Assembly: GCA_023427825.1 (NCBI GenBank)
Contig: JAEZAI010000401.1
Location: 1-10,168, forward strand
Direction: 5' to 3'
DNA from: Actinomycetes bacterium
Lineage (GTDB): Bacteria; Actinomycetota; Acidimicrobiia; Acidimicrobiales; Microtrichaceae
Length of the DNA stretch: 10,168 nt
The position numbers were made by a program, and so were the translations under genes. The stretch's first letter is position 1. Each line of letters starts with the position of its first letter. Below are positions 5,849 to 10,168 of the stretch, piece by piece. Under the pieces are notes generated by a model. That model saw only the letters and a list, made by a program, of their open reading frames with translations, made no database searches and had not been told where the DNA came from.

Positions 5849-6244
5849 ATGATCCTGGCCGACGTGAACCTTGGTGAGATCCTCTGGACCACCCTGGTCA
5901 TCTTCTTCATGGTCATGTACTTCATGATCCTGTTCAGCATCCTCGGGGATCTGTTCCGGGATCACGAGGAGAGCGGCTGGGCGAAGGCCGTCTGGGTCGT
6001 CTTCCTGATCTTCATCCCGTTCATCACCGCGCTGATCTACTTGATCGTCCGGGGCAACGACATGGCCAAGCGCAACATGAACGCACAGGCCGAAGCTCAG
6101 CAGCAGTTCAACGAGTACGTGCAGCAGGTCGCCGGCAGCGGAGGGTCACCAGCGGACCAGATCGAGCAGGCGAAGCGGCTGCTCGACTCGGGTGCGATCG
6201 ATCAGGCCGAGTACGACGCGCTGAAGGCCAAGGCGCTCAGCTGA
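5849..6244 (+). CDS. Two-TM SHOCT domain membrane protein
   Basis: The gene encodes 131 residues. Two hydrophobic helices (about 10-33, rich in Phe/Met/Ile, and 47-67) are joined by a short charged loop (GDLFRDHEESGW). The layout resembles the PLDc_N-type membrane segment found in small actinobacterial proteins. A Gln/Ala/Asn-rich linker follows (about 74-95). Residues ~101-131 form a SHOCT domain (DQIEQAKRLLDSGAIDQAEYDALKAKAL), a short helical hairpin module usually at protein ends and thought to mediate oligomerisation. No enzymatic residues are present, so this is probably a structural or regulatory inner-membrane protein with a cytoplasmic C-terminus. The start is supported by GGGAG 6 nt upstream. 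Codon use is less G/C-ending than in glnD. Its cellular role is unknown. Confidence 0.9.
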   Translation: MILADVNLGEILWTTLVIFFMVMYFMILFSILGDLFRDHEESGWAKAVWVVFLIFIPFITALIYLIVRGNDMAKRNMNAQAEAQQQFNEYVQQVAGSGGSPADQIEQAKRLLDSGAIDQAEYDALKAKALS

Positions 6245-6250
6245 GCGATC

Positions 6251-6271
6251 GCTCGGCCAGACCTGCCGAGC
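6251..6271 (+). terminator. 7-bp hairpin after the SHOCT gene
   Basis: GCTCGGC (6251-6257) and GCCGAGC (6265-6271) form a perfect stem with a 7-nt loop, 6 nt after the stop codon and 8 nt before the next ATG. It may terminate the SHOCT transcript or limit translation of the esterase gene. No T-tract follows. Confidence 0.4.
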
Positions 6272-6279
6272 ACAATCCC

Positions 6280-7248
6280 ATGACCACGTCCGGGTCGGGT
6301 GCCTCCTCGACGGATCGTCGCGGCGGAGGACGGAGCATCCGTACGTCCCTGCTCGTGGCCGTTCTCGTCGTGACCGGATGCGGCGGCCGGGACGCGTCGA
6401 GCATCGACGTGTCGACCGAGCAGTGCGGCACGTCATCGACCGAGCGGTACGCGGAGCTTCCCGGCGTGCCCGCGGCGCTGACGAGCGTCGATGTCCACCG
6501 ACCTGCGGCGACGGAAGGTGATTGCTCGGACCGACCACTGGTGGTGTGGGTGCACGGCGGCGCGTGGACGGGCGGGGACAAGGCCGACCACATCGGTGAC
6601 AAGGTGCGCCTCTTCACCGAGGCGGGGTACGTCCTCGCCAGCGTGAACTACCGACTCACGGACGCAGCTGCTGTGCCGCCGGCGCCGCAGTACCCCGTGC
6701 ACGACGGGGATGTGGCGACGGCGATCAGCTGGCTGATCGAGCACGCCCAAGAACTCGGTATCGACCGTCGGCGGATCGCGGTGCTCGGGCACAGCGCCGG
6801 CGGCGGCATCGTCGCCGCCGTTGCGACCGACCCGAGGTTCCTCGGCGAACACGGCCTCGGCCTGGACGCGCTGCGGTGCGCCGGATCGATCGATGGAGAG
6901 GGCTACGACGTCACCGCTGGAGCGACCCACCCGGACCCCTTCGTCCACGATGTCTACCTCGACGCATTCGGCGACGACCCGACGACGTGGACAGAGGCGT
7001 CACCGATGCGCCACGTCGCCGCCGACCGGGGCATCCCGGACTTCTTCATCGCCGCCCGGGGACCGGACATGCGGCTCGACCTCCACGTCGAGTTCGCCCA
7101 CGCGCTGCGATCCGCCGAGGTGCCGGTCAAGGTCGTAGACGCTCGCTCCCTCGACCACGCCGAGGTCTCGGTCGACATCGGCGCGCCGACCGACACGGTC
7201 GTCACCCCGGCGCTCATGGAGTTCCTGGACGGCTGCTTCGACGCCTGA
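6280..7248 (+). CDS. Alpha/beta-hydrolase lipoprotein (esterase/lipase-like)
   Basis: The gene encodes 322 residues. An Arg-rich N-terminus (RRGGGRSIR) and a hydrophobic stretch lead to the lipobox VVTGC, so Cys34 is the likely lipidated residue and the enzyme faces outside the membrane. The hydrolase part has the oxyanion-hole motif HGGAW (His92-Gly94), characteristic of the HSL/BD-FAE-type esterases, and the nucleophile elbow GHSAGG (Ser172). His293 in LDHAEV is the probable catalytic His, and Asp264 or Asp268 the probable acid. Members of these families cleave carboxylic esters; the substrate here cannot be predicted. No ribosome-binding site is evident before ATG 6280, and a hairpin lies just upstream; the start is chosen because it gives a normal lipoprotein signal. 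The gap to the SHOCT gene is 35 nt, so co-transcription is possible. Third-position G/C looks lower than in glnD or plsC, hinting at a different origin. It converges on the PAC2 gene with a 20-bp gap. Confidence 0.9.
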   Translation: MTTSGSGASSTDRRGGGRSIRTSLLVAVLVVTGCGGRDASSIDVSTEQCGTSSTERYAELPGVPAALTSVDVHRPAATEGDCSDRPLVVWVHGGAWTGGDKADHIGDKVRLFTEAGYVLASVNYRLTDAAAVPPAPQYPVHDGDVATAISWLIEHAQELGIDRRRIAVLGHSAGGGIVAAVATDPRFLGEHGLGLDALRCAGSIDGEGYDVTAGATHPDPFVHDVYLDAFGDDPTTWTEASPMRHVAADRGIPDFFIAARGPDMRLDLHVEFAHALRSAEVPVKVVDARSLDHAEVSVDIGAPTDTVVTPALMEFLDGCFDA

Positions 7249-7268
7249 CCGCATGGTCGTCGCCTGCA

Positions 7269-8171
7269 TCACTGCTCGCGGAGGAAGCGCTCCACCTCGT
7301 CGAGCAGCTGGTCCGCGTTGGGAACGACGCCGTCGCTCGGCTCCGAGGCGTCGTGCTGGCGCTCGAGCAGGTGGACGTACTCCAAGGTGGTGTCGTCCTC
7401 GGCGACCAGCTCGTCGAGCTGGCGCTCGTAGCTCAGGCTGGCCAGGTCGAGCACGCTCGTGGCGATCGTCGTGCCGAGCAGGCCGACGGTCCGGGCGGCC
7501 AGGGTGACCGCCGCCTTGGGCGACGGCGCCGACGGTGCGTAGGACGGCACCGCTGCCCACAGCGAGGCGGAGGGGATCCCTCGCGTCGCGCACTCGCCCT
7601 GCAGCACGCCGAGGATGCCGGTGGGGCCCTGGTACTCGGACGGTCCCAGCGCCAGGCGGCCGCCGAGCGCGGGGTCCTCGGCGGTCCCGAACACGGGCGT
7701 CGGCCGGGTGTGGGGCACGTCGGCCAGCAGCGCGCCGACCGTCAGCACCCAGGCGCAGCCGAGCTCGTCGGCCACCTCCAGGACGGTGGCGCAGAACGTC
7801 CGCCACCGCAGCTGCGGCTCGACGCCGCGGAGCAGGACCACGCCGTCGGTCCCGTCGGGCTCCGCCCAGCCGAACTCGTTGGCGGGCCAGTCGATCGTGC
7901 GGCGGCCGCTGTCGTCACGGCGGACGTGGGGCCGCGTGGTGGTGAAGTCGTAGAACTCCTCGGGATCGATCGACGCGAGCGTCGTCGCGTCCCAGCGCTC
8001 CCACATGTGCTCGACCGCGCCGGTCGCCGCGTCGCCCGCGGCGTTCCAGCCCTCGAACGCGGCGACCAGGACCGGTCCGCTGTGGCCCTGTTCCCGCTCC
8101 CGGCCGCTGTGGCCCTGTTCCCGCTCTCGACGGTGGGCCGCCGCCCCGTCCGTCCACTCCAGGTTCCCCAT
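7269..8171 (-). CDS. PAC2 family protein
   Basis: The gene encodes 300 residues. The PAC2 domain begins near residue 33 with PVLVAAFEGWNAAGDAATGA, the strongest family signature, and continues through WVLTVGALLADVPHTRP and GPTGILGVLQGECATRGI to about residue 215. The C-terminal ~80 residues are helical and acidic, ending DEVERFLREQ. PAC2 proteins are named after a eukaryotic proteasome assembly chaperone; in actinobacteria their function is unproven, though proteasome-bearing species usually carry them. Residues ~16-32 contain a 9-residue tandem repeat, REREQGHSG twice, ahead of the domain. ATG 8171 is supported by a TAGGGT -10 hexamer 6 nt upstream (leaderless). The gene is divergent from the GNAT gene (75-bp gap) and converges on the esterase gene with no visible terminator between. 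Confidence 0.92.
   Translation of the reverse strand: MGNLEWTDGAAAHRREREQGHSGREREQGHSGPVLVAAFEGWNAAGDAATGAVEHMWERWDATTLASIDPEEFYDFTTTRPHVRRDDSGRRTIDWPANEFGWAEPDGTDGVVLLRGVEPQLRWRTFCATVLEVADELGCAWVLTVGALLADVPHTRPTPVFGTAEDPALGGRLALGPSEYQGPTGILGVLQGECATRGIPSASLWAAVPSYAPSAPSPKAAVTLAARTVGLLGTTIATSVLDLASLSYERQLDELVAEDDTTLEYVHLLERQHDASEPSDGVVPNADQLLDEVERFLREQ
8077..8126. repeat. 27-bp-period tandem duplication within the PAC2 gene
   Basis: A 23-nt segment at 8077-8099 recurs without change at 8104-8126, 27 nt later. The period is nine codons, so the frame is kept and the protein gains a second EREQGHSG unit. The identity at synonymous positions suggests a recent duplication. It lies before the conserved domain. 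Confidence 0.85.
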
Positions 8172-8177
8172 CAGCTC

Positions 8178-8183
8178 ACCCTA
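8178..8183 (-). promoter_or_regulatory. -10 hexamer, leaderless start of the PAC2 gene
   Basis: Minus-strand TAGGGT lies 6 nt before the PAC2 ATG. It fits the TANNNT pattern at leaderless spacing. The divergent GNAT promoter lies about 50 bp away. Confidence 0.5.
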
Positions 8184-8215
8184 CCGGCGCGGTCGCGGGC
8201 TCCCACCGGCGCCCT

Positions 8216-8229
8216 CCGGCACGTGCCGG
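8216..8229. promoter_or_regulatory. 14-bp perfect palindrome in the PAC2/GNAT divergent promoter region
   Basis: CCGGCACGTGCCGG is fully symmetric around a CACGTG core and ends 3 nt before the GNAT -10-like hexamer. It sits where a dimeric repressor would block that promoter. No specific regulator can be named. Confidence 0.35.
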
Positions 8230-8232
8230 CGG

Positions 8233-8238
8233 TAGCGT
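8233..8238 (+). promoter_or_regulatory. -10-like hexamer, leaderless start of the GNAT gene
   Basis: TAGCGT lies 8 nt before ATG 8247, within the leaderless range. It supports the short start rather than the longer upstream open frame. Confidence 0.45.
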
Positions 8239-8246
8239 CGGCGGCC

Positions 8247-8678
8247 ATGCGGATCGAGACGTGCACCGCCGTCGACGACGATCTGGTGGCCGCGATGGGC
8301 CGCCTGATCCCCCAGCTGTCGAGCTCGTCGCCGCCGCCCGACGCCGACGCGCTGGGCGCGATCGTGGCCTCGGACGCGTGCCATCTGCTCCTCGCCCGCG
8401 ACGACGACGGCACCGTGCTCGGCTCCATGACGCTGGTCGTGTTCCCCATCCCCACCGGCGTCCGCGCCTGGATCGAGGACGTCGTCGTGGACGGCGACGC
8501 ACGGGGACGAGGGGTCGGCGAGGCGCTCAACCGGCAGGCGCTCGAGATGGCCCGCTCGCTGGGCGCGAAGACCGTCGACCTCACCTCGCGTCCCAGCCGC
8601 GAGGCCGCGAACCGGCTCTACCAGCGCATCGGGTTCGAGCCCCGGGAGACCAACGTCTACCGCTACTCGCTGACCTGA
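8247..8678 (+). CDS. GNAT family N-acetyltransferase
   Basis: The gene encodes 143 residues, a normal single-domain GNAT length. The acetyl-CoA-binding motif A is clear: IEDVVVDGDARGRGVGEAL, with the RGRGVG pyrophosphate loop at residues 86-91. Motif B follows as DLTSRPSREAANRLYQRIGF, ending in the usual YxRxGF-like segment at about 125-130. The N-terminus (MRIETCTAVDDDLVAAMGRL) is the standard beta-strand and helix pair. The enzyme would move an acetyl group from acetyl-CoA to an amine in the cytosol; the acceptor is unknown. The frame is open far upstream across the antisense PAC2 gene, but ATG 8247 gives a family-length protein and follows the -10-like TAGCGT. It is divergent from the PAC2 gene and ends 68 nt before plsC. 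Confidence 0.93.
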   Translation: MRIETCTAVDDDLVAAMGRLIPQLSSSSPPPDADALGAIVASDACHLLLARDDDGTVLGSMTLVVFPIPTGVRAWIEDVVVDGDARGRGVGEALNRQALEMARSLGAKTVDLTSRPSREAANRLYQRIGFEPRETNVYRYSLT

Positions 8679-8702
8679 GCGGGGCTCAGGCCACGACCGA
8701 CT

Positions 8703-8733
8703 GCGCCGCTGACCTCGGCGGCTCCAGCGGCGC
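8703..8733 (+). terminator. 9-bp inverted repeat between the GNAT and plsC genes
   Basis: GCGCCGCTG (8703-8711) pairs with CAGCGGCGC (8725-8733) around a 13-nt loop, 24 nt after the GNAT stop. It ends 1 nt before the plsC -10 hexamer, so it may terminate GNAT transcription, act as an operator for plsC, or both. There is no T-tract. Confidence 0.45.
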
Positions 8734-8734
8734 G

Positions 8735-8740
8735 TAGTGT
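8735..8740 (+). promoter_or_regulatory. -10 hexamer, leaderless start of plsC
   Basis: TAGTGT is followed by 6 nt and ATG 8747. It is one of the six matching cases in the window and supports the chosen plsC start. Confidence 0.5.
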
Positions 8741-8746
8741 TCACCC

Positions 8747-9568
8747 ATGGCCGGCTCTTCTCCCTCCGCCGACGGCTCGTCCGACGGCCCCGCCGAGGTG
8801 CGGGCCCCGCGCCCGACGCTCTCGGACACCATCTGGTCCGTGTGGTCCTGGCTGGCGTTCGCGTTCAGCGTGATCGTCTTCATCCCGCTGATCGTCGTCA
8901 CCTACGTGGTCACGCTGCCGTTCGATCGCACGCACTACTGGTCGGGCTACCTGTACCGGAAGATGCCGGTGCTGCACCAGAAGCTCACGCCCATGTGGCA
9001 CTTCCGGGTGACGGGCGACCTGCCGGCCAACCCGCGCAATCCGTACGTGGTCGTGGCCAACCACGAGTCGTTCGTGGACATCCTCCTGATCAGCCACCTC
9101 CCGTGGGAGATGAAGTGGCTGTCCAAGAAGGAGATGTTCAAGATCCCGATCGCCGGCTGGCTCATGTACCTCGCGGGGGACATCAAGCTCGACCGCGGCG
9201 ACAAGGACTCGGCGTCCAAGGCCATGGACCGCTGCAAGTGGTACCTGAGGAAGAAGGTCTGCATCATGATCTTCCCGGAAGGCACCCGTGCCGCCGACGG
9301 TGAGCTCGGCAAGTTCAAGGACGGCGCGTTCCGGCTGGCGATCGAGACGCAGGTGCCGATCCTGCCCCTCGCCGTGCACGGGACCAAGGAGGCGCTGCGC
9401 AAGCACGACTGGCGCTTCGGCCGTGCCAACGCCGCGGTGCACGTGATGGAGCCGGTGAGCACCGAGGGCATGACGCTCGACGACGTCAACTCGCTCAAGG
9501 AGCGGGTGCGCGACCTCATCGCCGCCCAGCTCGACGAGATGGAGAAGGACCCCACCCTCTCGAACTGA
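8747..9568 (+). CDS. plsC: 1-acyl-sn-glycerol-3-phosphate acyltransferase (PlsC/LPLAT family)
   Basis: The gene encodes 273 residues. Members of this family move an acyl chain onto the sn-2 position of lysophosphatidic acid at the inner membrane, the second acylation step of phospholipid synthesis. After a Ser/Asp/Pro-rich N-terminal ~25 residues, a hydrophobic segment at about 33-57 anchors the protein. The acyltransferase motifs follow in order: NHESFVD (Asn105-Asp111, the catalytic HxxxxD), a block around DIKLDRGD (145-152), FPEGTR (176-181, substrate-phosphate binding), and VPILPLAVHGT near the end of the domain. The C-terminus is a charged helix. Actinobacteria carry several paralogues, so lysophosphatidate specificity is likely but not certain. 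The start is supported by TAGTGT 6 nt before the ATG. The gene converges on the dehydrogenase gene across a large inverted repeat. Confidence 0.92.
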   Translation: MAGSSPSADGSSDGPAEVRAPRPTLSDTIWSVWSWLAFAFSVIVFIPLIVVTYVVTLPFDRTHYWSGYLYRKMPVLHQKLTPMWHFRVTGDLPANPRNPYVVVANHESFVDILLISHLPWEMKWLSKKEMFKIPIAGWLMYLAGDIKLDRGDKDSASKAMDRCKWYLRKKVCIMIFPEGTRAADGELGKFKDGAFRLAIETQVPILPLAVHGTKEALRKHDWRFGRANAAVHVMEPVSTEGMTLDDVNSLKERVRDLIAAQLDEMEKDPTLSN

Positions 9569-9588
9569 CGCCGGCCCGTCCCCGCCCG

Positions 9589-9637
9589 CTCTGTTCCCAG
9601 TTCCTGGGGTGTTCGCCCCGGTTCCTCGGGAACAGAG
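9589..9637. terminator. Nested inverted repeat, probable bidirectional terminator
   Basis: A perfect 10-bp outer stem, CTCTGTTCCC (9589-9598) with GGGAACAGAG (9628-9637), encloses an inner hairpin GGGG-TGTTCG-CCCC (9606-9619). It lies between converging genes ending at 9568 and 9650. The symmetric design suits termination on both strands. There is no T-tract. Confidence 0.65.
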
Positions 9638-9649
9638 GCAGGGGGCGCG

Positions 9650-10168
9650 TCAGGCGGGGTCGAGGCGGCCGATCGAGCCGTCCAGGCTGACGACGTACAC
9701 CTCGTCGTCGGGCCCTCGGGCGAACGAGACCACGGACCCGACGTCCAGATTCAGATCGGCGGTCTGCACGCTCCCGTCGTCGGCCACTCGCACCGCGCGC
9801 ACCCACGGCTGGCAGAAGTCGCCGTAGAGGAACCCACCGTCGAGCGCTGGGAGCCGTGGGTCGCGGACCACCACGCCGCCGGTGATCGAGCAGCCGTCGT
9901 CGTGGGAGTACGTCAGGACCGGCGCCACGAACGGGCCGGCGCTGGCGGCGCCCGGCGCCGGGTCGGGGTCGCGGAAGCGCTCGTCGCCCTCGAAGAGGTC
10001 CCAGCCCAGGTTCGCTCCTCGGCCGCCGCCGTCGGACGCCGCCAGGCGGTCCACCTCCTCGAACTCGTTCTGGCCGACGTCGCCGATCCAGAGGTCGCCG
10101 GTGGCCGGGTCGATGTCGATGCGCCACGGGTTGCGCAGCCCGGTCGCCCAGATGAGCGGCTCGGCGTC
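9650..10168 (-). CDS. C-terminal part of a glucose/sorbosone dehydrogenase-type PQQ-dependent sugar dehydrogenase
   Basis: The minus-strand frame is open from the right edge to a TGA at 9652-9650. It gives 172 residues of a longer protein whose start lies outside the window. The fragment begins DAEPLIWATGLRNPWRIDID, then has GDLWIGDVGQNEFEEVDR, ANLGWDLFEGDERF, GCSITGGVVVRDPRLPALDG and GGFLYGDFC. The GLRNPWR and GDVGQNxxEEV motifs are hallmarks of the glucose/sorbosone dehydrogenase beta-propeller family (GSDH), soluble enzymes that oxidise sugars with pyrroloquinoline quinone. The final strands (PDDEVYVVSLDGSIGRLDP) close the propeller. Members are normally exported, but the signal peptide region is not in view. 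Substrate and true PQQ dependence cannot be judged from this part. It converges on plsC. Confidence 0.93.
   Translation of the reverse strand, partial: DAEPLIWATGLRNPWRIDIDPATGDLWIGDVGQNEFEEVDRLAASDGGGRGANLGWDLFEGDERFRDPDPAPGAASAGPFVAPVLTYSHDDGCSITGGVVVRDPRLPALDGGFLYGDFCQPWVRAVRVADDGSVQTADLNLDVGSVVSFARGPDDEVYVVSLDGSIGRLDPA

Noticed and set aside
6876..8246. Plus-strand open frame running from inside the esterase gene across the PAC2 gene into the GNAT gene
   Set aside because: Only the part from 8247 is a real family protein. The upstream part lies antisense to PAC2 and out of frame with the esterase, with Arg/Pro-rich nonsense composition.
9516..10127. Minus-strand Arg/Gly-rich frame at the right end
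   Set aside because: It is the frame-shifted shadow of the dehydrogenase gene and runs through the terminator repeat.

Overview
The window is about 10.2 kb of high-GC bacterial chromosome. High GC, G/C-ending codons, PAC2 and SHOCT proteins and many leaderless starts suggest an actinobacterium. An Acidimicrobiia-like lineage (Ilumatobacter/Iamia type) is my best guess, but that placement is inference. I see no transposase, integrase, CRISPR array, rRNA or tRNA. This is mostly ordinary core-type chromosome, and the interest lies in the regulatory DNA and a few small unknown proteins.

Left part (1-1606): the 3' end of a gene with a Thr/Pro-rich tail converges on a 93-aa unknown gene across a strong nested inverted repeat. 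Divergent from that gene is an unknown protein of about 167 aa. It converges in turn, across another inverted repeat, on a 60-aa four-cysteine protein.

Nitrogen-control block (1607-4883): a GlnR-like box (half-sites GTAAC, GTAAC and GAAAC on the expected 11/22-nt register) sits just upstream of a -10-like TAGGTT. A roughly 425-nt stretch with several inverted repeats and no convincing gene follows. Then come glnB (PII signal protein) and glnD (PII nucleotidyltransferase/nucleotidylyl-removing enzyme). The ammonium transporter gene that often precedes PII genes is absent here. GlnD modifies and demodifies PII in response to glutamine, so the two genes form one sensing module. A foldable spacer separates them.

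Middle (4928-7248): a NUDIX_N-type Nudix hydrolase, a two-TM SHOCT protein and a predicted alpha/beta-hydrolase lipoprotein. The last two look less G/C-biased at third codon positions than glnD.

Right part (7269-10168): a PAC2 family protein on the minus strand with a fresh-looking 27-bp tandem duplication, a divergent GNAT acetyltransferase, a PlsC-type acyltransferase, and the C-terminal part of a glucose/sorbosone dehydrogenase-type beta-propeller enzyme on the minus strand. The last two converge on a nested inverted repeat.

A recurrent pattern links the window. Six genes (starts at 766-, 1606-, 4928+, 8171-, 8247+, 8747+) have a TAGNNT-like hexamer 6-8 nt before the start codon, as expected for leaderless transcripts. 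glnB, glnD and the SHOCT gene instead have purine-rich ribosome-binding sites.
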